Shown here: in pieces, positions 39,256-51,900 of the stretch | How positions within the stretch are numbered: position 1 is the first letter of the stretch | How the letters are laid out: the number at the start of each line of letters is the position of its first letter | Source: Chaunax sp. Z400 | Taxonomy: Eukaryota > Chordata > Actinopteri > Lophiiformes > Chaunacidae | Length of the DNA stretch: 64,000 bases | Assembly: GCA_037577475.1 (NCBI GenBank) | Contig: CM075187.1 | Span: forward strand, 19,002,810 to 19,066,809 | Direction: 5' to 3' | Notes under the pieces: generated by a model | Databases searched by the model: none | Seen by the model: the letters and a program-made list of their open reading frames with translations, nothing else | What the model was told of the DNA's origin: nothing | Position numbers and translations under genes: made by a program

Positions 39256-39841
39256 AAAACATGGGTGGATTTTTGGCAAAAAGCTGTGACTCTTCCCACT
39301 CTTTACTGTGCTGAAGGTTTTCTCTCACGTGTAAAATGTACTGAACAGCAACAAGTTCCAGCATGTTTGGATGAATCCACAAGTCCTCAAGGGCTTAAAT
39401 GTGTACATAACAGCCTTCTGTTCGTATTCTATTTTGCGGCCTCGGGGACGTTTACGACGTCTGAACAGTTCTGAAACCTCCCATCATATGTTTGTTCCCT
39501 TGAGGACACTTTCAGGGCCTTCAGGCATCAAAATACACACTTTGTCCTTTGTGCTTACTTAATTTTCTGTGACTTTTCTGTCCTTCAGAAAAGTTGACGC
39601 TCTTGTCTCCTCACTCTGCGAGTCTTCCCTGCTTATTGCCTAATTAATACACTCTGGAATGTAGTTAAACTTAGTTTATTTTATGATAGGTTGTTTGACA
39701 AGTCAGTATGACCTCAGGTTAAAAGTCTAATAGATGAGAATACAGTCTGTTTACATTTACGGTGACTTTATCTTTTGTGTCCTTTTGATTGAAAGTCTAC
39801 ATATGACAATTAGAAAAATTTAAAAAGTTTAAAAACCTGGA

Positions 39842-40246
39842 TTATTTTTGAAAAAAAGTTATAAAATAGAAGTTATAAAATATAGATAAACACCTTATTA
39901 AAATAAAGTTAGTGAGTGACAAAGACATACAGTATATGAACACATTCAAGCCCCACAAGTGTATTATATCAATCAGTGTTTGGTTAATTATCCTCTTGAA
40001 GACCTGTGAAGCACTTAAATGTTGCTGGACAGCGCAGTCAGGCCTCCAGTAGATGTCTAGTCTCTCACAGCGAGTGCTTTGAGATGCTTCAGTTGAATCT
40101 TTCATTAAAACATCTTCATTAGGGTAGAGCTCCAGCAGCTTTGCAACTGTATGACCACCTGCAGACAGCCAACAATAGATGCCCCCTTCCTCCAAAGCCC
40201 TGGAAATACAGGCCAAACTGCCCTCATCTTTTGTCCCTCTTGTCAC
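39842..40246 (-). other. Unrecognised minus-strand ORF (134 codons)
   Basis: The open frame has mixed, non-repetitive composition in its first two thirds (acidic and polar residues, several Cys and Trp) and becomes hydrophobic/aromatic at the end. The reading frame extends a little upstream of the first start-like codon (a GTG), with no ATG in good context. No known domain is recognised. It could be a decayed gene or exon, or chance. Confidence 0.2.
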
Positions 40247-40447
40247 TAGTGTGTGAGTTTCTATGTTGGAGGTGGCGGTGGCTGGATGTGAAGATCAACA
40301 GAGGCAGGTGGTGACATGTCAATATCCATCTCTGCTGAAGCATGCTGGGCTTGTTTCACATGTTCAGTTAGTGTTGAGATTAAAAGAGACACTTTTTCTT
40401 TATAAAACTACCAAACACTGTACAGCACATCAGTTCAACCACTGCCA

Positions 40448-40790
40448 GCCAGTAATGGAAAGTAACTAAGTTAATTTACTCTAGTATGATTTTGAGTGTT
40501 CCTGATTTATGCTACATTTATGAGAGAAATACTGTACTTTTTACTCTACTACATTCCCATCTGACAGCTGTAGTTACTACTTACTTTGCAGATTATGATT
40601 GAAGATATAAAACATGTAATCCTCATATACAATATTAATTACCATGCATCAAACAGCAGTTAAATTAAGCACCATTATCAACTAATAAAATGCTATGTAC
40701 AAATGAATGCCTCGCTAACAATAATACAATATAATGCATATTAATATTTCACAGTAGATGATTTGAGTACTTCTTTCTACACCATAATTC
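40448..40790 (+). repeat. 'tacttaagta' family repeat, nearly full copy
   Basis: Begins 'ccagtaatggaaagtaacta', continues with 'tactgtactttttactctac', 'cccatctgacagctgtagtt', and ends near 'gagtacttctttctacacc'. This is the cleanest copy in the window. Confidence 0.65.
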
Positions 40791-41579
40791 AGTTCACTTG
40801 AAGATCAATAAGACTCTCATTGACAATGAAGCACCAGCCTGGAGACTGTTGCAACCTGCAGCTCTGGGCACGTCTTAATATCCGCCCACACACAAAGATT
40901 ATCATTTGCAAAGAAAATTACTGGCCCAATAGATGCTTATAAGGATATGATGCAGTTTAAGACGCAAGCATTCCCATCTTATGTTGCTGCAGCTCAAATT
41001 CAGGGTGTAGAGCTTTTAGAAATCCATGTTAGCCTCAGTTTCTTTGATTTTTTGCATCCATCCTTGACAACTAACATGCTAATCCATGTTTATGTGTGAG
41101 TACTTTCTTTGAAAAATGATTTAATTTCTAATCAGTCATCACTGGACTCCAGGTTAACTCTCTGTAATACAGATGCACAGGAGTAACGTTATATTAAATG
41201 GTCTCTTGTGTCCCCTGCTGGTGATTCTGAAAACTAGTCTGACTGGCCATAAAGAACATTGAATAATATTATACTGTATGATAATTTTTTGAAATGAGGG
41301 GAAATGTTTTAAGCATGAAATTAATTATTTCCAAATAATTCCAGGTAATTTTTGTTGTTTGGATTTGTTGGTGATTTAATTATATGTTGAATCAGGTGAT
41401 TTCAATTAAACCAAATGATTGAAGCTTTTGTGTTGGTCAGTATACGCCTTGATTCTGAGGAAAGGATAATTAAAACGTTGTTCAACTACTTTCAGGAAAT
41501 ATGTTGGTTGATTTGCTCCATTTTTATCCTTTAATTTGCAATATTTTGTTAAATATTACACCCTTTTATTGTTGAGTTG
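40791..41579. other. Spacer, nothing recognised
   Basis: AT-rich, no long open frame, and no repeat family I can name. Confidence 0.4.
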
Positions 41580-41935
41580 AAACACATTTGTCAATTAATC
41601 GATAGGTTGATTGTCAGAATATTTATCTGCAAATATTTTGCTGATTGATCATTTAAGTCACTCTCAAAACAAATACCAAATATTCACTTGTTCCAGCTTC
41701 TAAAAGAAGAGAGGATTTTATTTATTTATTTTTTCTTTGCCAAATGAGCATAGATGAATATCTTTGGGGTTTGAGCTGATGGTGAGACAAAACAAATTTG
41801 GGCATCAGGAAATAATCATAGATTTTTTTCTCTATTTCCTGGCATTTTACAAAACAAAATGATTAAATGAGTCTTTGAAAAAATAATTGGAGGATTTATT
41901 GGTTGCAGAAAGTTGCAGCCTTGTATCATGTGAAA
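41580..41935 (+). repeat. 'gattaatcgat' family repeat
   Basis: Starts near 'caattaatcgataggttgat', contains 'cacttgttccagcttctaaa' and 'tttggggtttgagctgatgg', and ends near 'ggatttattggttgcagaaa'. Confidence 0.55.
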
Positions 41936-42549
41936 TGCTGATGTTGTGGTTTGAAGTGTACACTGTTATTATTTAAAGAATAAAACATAAATAATGAAAG
42001 AATGAATATTTGCTAACTGTATGCAAAGCATGTGTCCAAAAGGAGGAATGAATTAAAAGTACATCAAATGCATGGAGCTGAAGACAGTGAATTATTTTGA
42101 ATCATCAAATAAACTCTTACATTAGTTATATTCTATTAAAGCTACACTTTTCCAGTAAACTTATAAATATTAAGGTTTGAAGATAAATCCTCTTTATGTT
42201 CACACTACCCATGACGTCTTAAGGGCTTATGGGAAATTAAGTTTTTTAAATATTTTTTATTTTTACCACTTTTTGAGTATTTGACTTATTTATAAACATA
42301 ATTCACTTCAAACACAGACAAAATTGAAGGCAACAAATTTGACTTCAAGATGTATTTACAGTAAACAATTTACATGGTCAGCATGCTATAAAAACATCAA
42401 TATAATTTACATTTTACAAATAACATTTTACATTCATTTCTTTATGTATCTGTTGGTTGAGTTCAACAAAGTGGGAGCTTCACTAAACAATGAAACTGAG
42501 AAAGTTTAACTTATGACAAACGTAAAACACGAGGTTGTCTTCATAACTT

Positions 42550-42866
42550 AAAGGAATAGTTTAACATTTCGGTTATTATTTACATTTTTGCCAATAGTTG
42601 ACAAGATCGACACCTCTCTCAGGCCTATGTCCTGGCTGTAGTTTTATATTTAGACTACCTTAGAATAACATTAGTTTAACAAAAAGACTGGAAACAACTG
42701 GGAAACAGCTGGTCTGGTGTGTTCAAAGTGAAAATAAAGACCACAGATAAAATGTGTTAACTAGTGAGCATTGGTGCTGGTAGAGCCAGGCTAGCAGTTT
42801 CCCCCTGTTTCCAGTCTTTATGCTAAGCTAAGCTATTTCCCAAAACATCAAACTATCCCTTTAAAA
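42550..42866 (+). repeat. Foldback element, most complete copy
   Basis: Starts 'aaaggaatagtttaacattt' and ends 'aacatcaaactatcccttt', which are inverted relatives of each other. Inside, 'aaaagactggaaaca' and 'gtttccagtctttatgctaa' pair as the two arms. This fits a hairpin-forming, transposase-less element. Confidence 0.6.
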
Positions 42867-43529
42867 TACAGCAAATGTTCTGGGCTTCAAAGCAAAAATA
42901 TGGAGGAAAACCAACATTTTAATGGTCAAAGTAATGAAAGCATGAGTTCTCTAAATTCCCTTCTCTTACAGAAGCTGAAACATTTCTGCTGATAAGGCAC
43001 CAGCAATATTTAGTTGCAAATGCTTGTTTGTAGAACTAGATGAGCTTACATTTATCATGATGAGTTTCTAGTATCTAGTCTTTAAGAAGAGTGTCATTAT
43101 TCCCACATCATGTTTGGATAAAAGGCTGCTGGAAATTAATGTAATGCCTGCACACTGGCTCACAGAGAATATTAAAATACAGTTGAACACGGAAGCTGTA
43201 GTGGAGACAAATACCAAAAAAAATGAAATAAAACATTTCCTATATTTTTAGATTGAGTCTCATTTGAGTTTGCGGTTTCGAAAAAAAGCTATTTATGATA
43301 TTTATACAAAGTTAGTTCATCAAATGACAGAAAAATAATTGTTGAATTTTTTTTTTTTTAAACTGTACATTCACTGTTTCTAGTTAGCAAAATATGAATA
43401 TTTTTTGTTTTTTTTAATCACTGTAAAGTGAAAATATCTGAGCCTTGGACTGTTGGTTTAACAAAATACATTTTATTAAATTTGTGAAGGGCCCTTTTCA
43501 TAGTTTTCCAAAACTCCAGAGCCTCTACA

Positions 43530-43850
43530 GCCACAACAATTAGTTGACTGAAGTTGAACATTACTGTCCAACTACTTTCATATGTATTGAATCTGTAAGT
43601 ATAAAACTAAAAATCCATACATTATCTATATCAATGTCTAAAAATGTGAACATTTGCTCCTTTCTCTTGTCTTAACATTATAGTAAATGTAATATTTCTA
43701 GGCTTTGGACATCCCATGACATCACTTTGGGATCTAAGAAATTGGACTTGGAATGTAATAGGAACAGTTTTCTGATGTTATATAGTCCAGATGATAACTT
43801 GATTATTAAAATAATCAGCAGATTAATCAAATATGGAAAGAATCAATAGT
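43530..43850 (+). repeat. 'gattaatcgat' family repeat downstream of ppef2
   Basis: 'acaattagttgactgaagtt' to 'agcagattaatcaaatatgg' are the family ends; 'ctttggacatcccatgacat' is a middle piece. A related fragment lies at 43260-43480. Confidence 0.5.
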
Positions 43851-44104
43851 TGTTGCTACCATATGAGTGTAGATTTCCTGATAAAATCTTTCCTTTGCTG
43901 TTAGATACTGTGAACTCTGACCTCCTCCTAATCTGCTGTGATCCATGTAGCAGTTACTACATGGATCACACATCCTGCGTCTTAATGTGCGTCATTAAAT
44001 CAGCTTGTGCTTGCGTCATCTCCCCCCTCCCCTCTGTGCCCTGTTTGCCTGGTGTGGAGTCTGGGCAGGGGTTGCTCTCTATGTTAAGTCTTTGCTGTCT
44101 GTGC

Positions 44105-47100
44105 TCAGAGGTTGGGGTCTCCCTCCAGCTTGGTGAGGTCTGTCGCCGTGCCCATGAACATGCTGCGCCCTCGCTCCAGCCGGCTCTTCTTATCCGTGAG
44201 GCGAAAGGCCTCCATAAACTCATCAATGTCGATGCTGCCGTCCTGGTTGCGGTCGATGGTGATGGCCAGGTCAGAGATGGCTTCGTCTGTGATCTCCATC
44301 TTTAGGTAGACGCTCAGCAGCCTCCAGGTCTGCCGGAAGTCTTCGATGGTGATGAAGCCTGGGGAGGTTCAAAGTTGAAGGTGCGGGGCAGAAAAGAAGA
44401 ATTTAAAGATCAGTAATAGGATGAAATGGAAAAGGTGAAGAGAAGAAAGAGGATTTTAAAAAATGGATAAACAGGCAGTGTAATAATTTAAAGTGTGTGT
44501 GATCTGAGGTGTGGGGGTGGAGAGACCAGTAGATCAGTGGGTCAATCCTCATCTTAACTGGGAGGATTCAGGAAGTAGAGACATGCCGTGGCCTCTTTTG
44601 CACGCTACAGGTGGATTAAGGGAGGCTCAGTAGACGTAAAGACAGACTCATGAGATGTAATAAACTTCTGACCCCCCACACGCAGACCTCTGTGAAGCCA
44701 GCATGGCAGCCCATTACAAACAGCATGGGATTATCTCATTGGTGTAGCTGGACTCATCACTGGCCAGTAGGTCGACATAGGAGTCTCTATCTGGACACAA
44801 CAAACACAAAGCCCTGACACACTTCACGCCTCCACTGCACCAGACTCCGGTTGGACCATCTCTCTGAGTTGGACATTTAATTCAAGTTATTTCATAAAAA
44901 GGTATACTTCTACAGTCGGACGACTCGTGAAGAACACATTTTCAAAAATGGTTAAAACTGAAGCTGCAGAGGTTGAGATATCCTGAAGTTTAATCCCTTT
45001 TATTGATCAAGCTCCAAAAACACTGGATCCTTAAAATGCTATTTGATACTGTATCATTATTACATTTTAGGCCAAACATCCCGTGTTGAAGTTAAAATAT
45101 TATCATTAGTCACAGCTTTTCACAGACTGAACTTGTGTAAAATCTGCGGAGTGTCTTTTTTAATCCTCTTCTTTTTCTCTTTTTTTATTTATTGTATAAT
45201 AATTACAATCATATTGGTGGTGTATTGCCCTGTTTGTGTCTCCTGCTTTACTTTATTTGTTGTGTTTCCATGTATTTCTTGGGCTTCTTCATTCTTGACT
45301 TGGTGTCATGTGTTTAAATCTAGTATCTGTTTTAATGGTATTTGTGAAGGGCTAATAAACTAAACTAAACTGGCTGTAAAAACAAATATTTGTTGGCATT
45401 TCTGACACGAATATAACACGATCGCCTGTCATGTCGCTGGTGTTTTGCCAGCATTAAAACTAACAAAATGGACCAAGAAACACGAGGTGTAGGGACATCA
45501 TAAGGTGGACTTTCCCTTGAAGATGCACTGACATAAGGACACCAGAACAAAACTATTCTTTCCATTGAAAAAAAGAAACAAACCAGTGGTGTGTCCACAG
45601 CATAGATGTAACTTGTGTAAGTGATGAATAAATTGGTCTACCTGAGTTGTCTGTGTCTACGATCCGGAAGATGGTCTCCAAGGTGGAGCGGTGGCGATAC
45701 AAGGTCTCAAGGAGACTCTGGTCGATGTGCTGCAAGAGGAGAATGGATTCAAAACAAGTGAGAAAAGTCCTGACAGAGCTTTTATTTATATGCAAACAGC
45801 ATTTAAATCTACACACACTGCTGCTATATGTGATAATCAGACACTTGTATTTCTGTGACTATAGCTCAGTGCTGTGTCCTTACAGTGTTGGGTCCTTTGA
45901 TGGCGAGCTGGTTGAACCACTCATGGTAGTCGATCATGCCGTCGCTGGTCTTGGAGGTGGCCAGTTGTGAGCACAGCATTCTCCAGGGCAGACCAAGGTG
46001 CATCACACTCTCAATCGCAGAGGCCCAGTCGCTCAGAGACACAAGACCTGAGGGAGGTGGACGTTTGACCTGTTATCTGATTTCTATAATAAAATTAGAT
46101 TTCAGACAAAATTCTCATCTATTGCTACCCCACACAGTCCAGTCAGGCTGGTGAATGACTCCAAAATCCAAAGACCAATCAATAAATAAGCAGACAAATA
46201 ATAATGGCCAATGTTTGTTTGCATATTGGTTTTGGTATGTTAGTTCTGACTGAGGGATAAAAAGAAAGTTCAGTGCAGAAAAGCCTAAGATATATTTGAA
46301 ATAATTTAGAAACGCCATTATCTTTACATAGTTTCTGAAGAGCACTGGCAAATTGATTTTTAAGGTTAGGTTTACTTTTGTTGTCTCCCATATAAGAAAA
46401 TTGTCTCATAGCTTTGTCACTTGAATCTGTTCATCAACATGTTTCATTGTAGCTTCCAGACTGCCCTCTCTTCATCACAGACATTGTTCACACAAGTAAC
46501 ACCCATTACTTGATGAATACTGCAAGATGAAGTTGAAAACTGTTCAAATATCTCTTACAGTAAGCAGTGGAGATCCTAGACTCTTGGGGCCAAAAGCAGA
46601 GAGACCCATTCTCATCCTGGACAGTTCAGATGTGGAGGTGTCTGAACTGAAAATGTCAAGCTGTCATACAGCTAGCTAGGAGGGGGGTTTGGGGGTGTTG
46701 GTGGGTTGGTGAGTTTTAAGGGGGTTTGTAGTTGTCAAAATGTACCAATATGAGGGGCTATTTGGGGCCCCTATCCCTAATTTGTTGTGGGTACACCCCT
46801 GACAGAGAGTGGACCTTGAGTCCAATTAAGATTCCAACTACAATAAGGTGCAGAATAAAATTCAAAGCACATTATAAAAACTTTTAGTTAAAGTTTTTTT
46901 TTTAATAAAGTGAATGTTTCCCTGGCAAGGAAAAACAAATAAATTTGTAGTAAAATAAAATGTCAGGAGCTTAATCACAGAACACATAATATTTTTTTAT
47001 GTACTATTATGCACTTGAGAAACAAGGATGTTGGTTTAAATTTACCAAAAAAACAACAACAACAAAAAAGGTCTCAGTGAAACTGTCAAACGATATGGGA

Positions 47101-48886
47101 CATCTGATCAGGCAATGTTTTTTTTTCTTCTTCTTTTTTTTAGGGATTAAAATGTTCCACACAAAAATACAAAACTGTGAGCTCGAATTTCTCTCCAGTG
47201 AGACGCTGTCCTTTCAGAATTCAGAACCACAAGGTGAAGTACACAACATATCTGTGATGAAGGATGAAGATTAAGTAACACTTAATCCGCTGAGGACTGA
47301 ATTGACCCTTCGCTTAGTCCTGCCCCTTGGATCCAGACCAGCCAATCATGGTGTAATATCATAGTGTAATCAGCCTTATGGCTCAATGGTCCAGTCATTT
47401 CTGATTTTTCTCATTTCAGGCTGGATATGAGGATTTAGTCGTAGTCATGGTTATGTTTTGTACTTGGGGCAGGTGTATTAGTGATACTTGTTATCTTGAG
47501 ACATTTTTTTAAATCTTCTTTATTGGTTAAATCAATCATTATCCATTATTATCAATCTATTTATCTGTATATCCTTCAAACACATACTGTAGGCCCTTCT
47601 GTCTGCTTCTCTATGACTTTAATTTTTCCAAAGTTTAAATGACATTTCTTCAGGGAATGCACTTAGGGACATTTGGGGTCCGTGTTAGCTAAGAGAGTTT
47701 GATGGAGTAGCAGTGGCTAACAGCAAAGGGACTGGAATTACCAAAGAGTGTTTGGTTCATAAAGGGGACACACCTGTGTTCTTGCTGTCGAATTTTTTGA
47801 AGGCACAGACGAGGTCAGATTTGTGTGAAAACAGTTGCTCCCGCAGGACTTTAAGGGCTGAGCGCTCGGTTCGTCCAACACTGCAGTGGAGATAACAACA
47901 AATATAATATATAACAGACAATAAACACAACAAACAGTGTTCTATCTAACAGTTAACTTGTCGGAGCTCTTGTCTAATCCTGTAACAGAATATTCATGCA
48001 TCATTATTAATGTGGATATAATGTGTACACATATTTTGTCATATTTGTGAAAATTGTGATGATATAAGTCAATTAACTCGATTAATCTTTAATCGGAAAA
48101 TTGTTTGACATTTTGGGAAATAACATTCGCCGACTTGTAAAGTTAAATGAGAAGATTAACAGGATGAATTCTGGTCATTTGGTTACTTCAGCCACTTACT
48201 CTGATACCTGAAATTCTTCAGAAGGATGTGGATATCACACCAGCAGGAGACATTCTACACCTATTGGAGTTGTTCACACCGAAATAAAAAGAACTGCAAC
48301 ACTTTTTAAAAAAAAAAGCCTATATCACCTTATTTTATGCAAAATAAGAAAAATATCAGGAGAAATCTCTGCACAAGATTAATCTATTGTGTGTATTAAT
48401 TAAATTTAAAGCATTGTCTTTCTCGTTGAGTTGATTATAGGTCATAAATATCTTCACATTTTTGCTGATTAATGACACATTTGAACATGATGAATAGGAA
48501 CTGTGTGTGTGTGATCGTGTGACTACATTTTGTCAGAACAGGAAATAAACACACTGGAGCACATTACCCAATGTCCCAGATGACCAAATATTCACCCTGC
48601 CATTCTCATGTCTCTACGTTAAATATGGCACCAAAGAAGGCAGACTGGTAGCTTAGTGTTGGCTTAGTTTAGCATGTAAAGGTAAACAAACAAGATTGAT
48701 GTGTTAATCAGTGAGATTTAAAGGTGCTGGTGGGTGGATTTTATTACCTTTGAACAGAGTGAGGCTAGCTGTTTCCCTTACAGTCTCTATGTGAAATTAA
48801 GCTAAGCAGCTGCAGCTGCTCGGTAAAAATATTCATTTAACTCTTGGTAAGAGAGAGAAAGAGCCTATTTGTCAAAATATATCAGT

Positions 48887-48919
<33 letters not shown>

Positions 48920-51900
48920 TATTCATTTATTTATATCAAACTCTCAAGTGCAGGCATTTGACCCTTTTCTGTATTTTGTATGTTGTAAATTTTGTCTTCA
49001 GATTGATTTACAGATAGATATTTCACTGTTTTCTGAAATATGAGAACTGCAGTTCTTTTATTGTTGAATGATTCACATGTTGGGGCGAATATTTTCTGGT
49101 AGTTTTCAGTACCTTTGTCTCATGCTGAGCTCTCTGGTCATGCTGCTGGCCTGGTACTGAATCAAATAAGGCACGAGGTCTGGACCCAGCTTCACGTAGG
49201 CCCCCCTGTTGCTCCCCACATCGTAGTAATTGGAGGCAGAGAACAGTGTGAGAACCTGAATGAAATGAAAGAAACTATTAATATTTTATTGCATTTTTGA
49301 TTTTATTAAACATAAAACAGCCTTCAGTGTCTCTCAGTGGTTACAAACTTTTTTATCATCTAACCAAAACTCATCTGAAATGAATTCTGCTTTTTGATGC
49401 TTTATTACAGCAAAAGTTAGGGACCAATGACCAAACTAGTCATAGATTCTGTCATTGTATTACTTAGGGACGGAATTACAATAAAAATAAATTACTCCCA
49501 GTTTTGCTGGGGACCCTTGTGAACCCCCTTAAGGACTCCTGAGGGTCCCCAGACCCCAATTTGTCTCAGCTCACCTTACGATTGTGACAGAACTCATAGC
49601 CGTCCTGTTTACACTCATGGGAGCGGATGATGAGCTGCAGATTGTGTTTGTTCAGGAAGTCCTCAGTGACGTCGGGGCCCCAGTAGCAGCCTCCACCCCT
49701 CACCTCATTGGGTATGCAGCCGTCCTGGATCATCGGATCGCTCCACAGCAGGTCAAGGATCTGGGGGACAAGAATGACAGGAGGGGGATATTTAACTTTA
49801 AAGAATTTAACTGAAAAACATATCAACGGAATTTTGAAGAGGGGCAAATTGGAGGAAAGAAAACTTGGATACTCCATTAGTGGCTGTTGTGGAGATTTCA
49901 ATCATACCACACTGATGAGGGGAAAACCTTGTGACTTTAGTGATGCTCTGAGTTTTCTTTGATTGCCGCATGAGGTTGTTTGTGATTTTGAGTCAAATGT
50001 ATCAACAAATGTTGAATGAAGTGGCATGAAATTTAGTATATATACATATAGTAGTCCCCCTTGGGATAATTACTAATAACTTTGATGATCCCTTAAGTTT
50101 CAGTCTAGCGCCGCGTCTGACTAATCTGTGAAAATCACTCCATTGGTTTTTGCATAATCCTGACAGACAAACCAAAATACAGACATAACCTCTTTGGAGG
50201 AGCTAAATATTGTAGCCTACTATAAATATGTGAGTTATTTGAGTGTTTTTCAAGATCTGCTGTCAGTTCTCTTTACAGTGGTTTAATGCATACAAACACC
50301 TAATAGCATCACCTTTTATTTCAGACAATTCACTGACAAAGTTACCATGAACCTTTTTTTCAGTTCAATTGATCCTGATCACTGATCATTGACCACCAAA
50401 AACCACAACCAAACGAGCACACTGATGTCTAAAGCCCGTGTTTAAATTGGCGACAGCCAGTTTGAAGAGCAGATTGAATTCCTGGCAGAGGGATTAATGA
50501 AGTGATGGATTACAGCATGTTAAGACCCACGCAGGCAACAATCCTCAGCACCTCCTCGGAGGTGCTCGATCAGAGCTGAGCCACAAAGGCCATGAACGAA
50601 CAAACCACAGTTAACAGACATCACTCACAGACAATAGACAATAACAAATGACGACCTTCATTTCTTGATTAGATGTCCAACTTAGACACCCGTTCTTCCT
50701 CACCTCTTGTTCTTGTAGAGCTATGTTTCATATTGCTGTGATTTGGTAAGTAACACTCATTGTAAACATAACTTTGTCCGTTGTTATAATAATATTTTAA
50801 GTTGAAGTTGTCATTGAACTAATTGGTTGATAAAAATCGTTATGTTTCAGCTTCTCAGATGTGAGGTTTTGTCGTTTTTTAATTTGTCTTATGTGAAATA
50901 TGAGGATGTCACCTTTGGCTATAGGACATTATTTCTAATTTTCTTTCCTGAATAGACGAAACAATTAATAGGTTATTAGAAATCACTCAAATAATAATCT
51001 ACAGATTAATAGATCATGAAAATAAGTCTGAGTTTCCGCACAAGGCAAAACACTAATTCATGAACTCATTTTCAGAGATGGAATCACACAAAGAACGAGA
51101 CTCACACTAACTTTAGCAGCACAAATCTGGTGCTTTATGAGAAAAAAGCAAACCTTTAAAAGAGGACAAACAAATGAAACAGGATAGAAATCTGTCAAAG
51201 TATCTGAGGAAACACCTTCATTCAGCACTCATTCATCACCTGTTTCCACTCCTCGTTCGAATTGTCGCTTTTGATAGACTCAGAGGACGCAGACGGACTC
51301 ATGTCTTTTTCTGATGTGTTGAAGATGAAAGCGGACTGTTTCCTCCTGTGGATCTCTAAGTCGTCCGCCACATTCACTTTGATCCGGTCTGAGAAGTCCT
51401 GCAGTGAGCGGTTCTGGAAGCTGTAGCGGGCTCCAAAGGGTTTGGGATTTGTGAGCGATGTCCGGCGCTGGAAGATTCTGTAACTGGACCAGATGTCCTC
51501 ATCCATGTCTGAGTCTATGGAGATCCCAGCTGAGCTCTGGTGTCTCTTCTTTGGAGGCCTCAGCGCTGAAACATACTGGGAAAGATAGTAGCGAGCAGAC
51601 ATTTAGGGAATCAAATGATAAAAGAAAGTGACATGAAATCAAAAGGAATGATTGAGTATCAATGACAGAGTCAGCTGCACATGCTGTCTCCTCACAATGT
51701 GTCTGTCCAGTCTGGCTAGGACACCGAGGTCTGTGACATCAGAGATCCCTCCGTGGAGTACCAGCACCTTCTGGTCGATCACCGTTGCTAACGGCAGCCA
51801 GCTGAAAATCTTCTGCAGCAGCTTCAGGATCCGTTTGCCGTGCATCTGAGGAGAAGCCCAAACAAGAAATGACCTCATCATTTGCATCTGTCCAGTTTTT

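Noticed and set aside
43850..44305. 151-codon plus-strand ORF
   Set aside because: Antisense shadow of the last ppef2 exon plus its downstream DNA.
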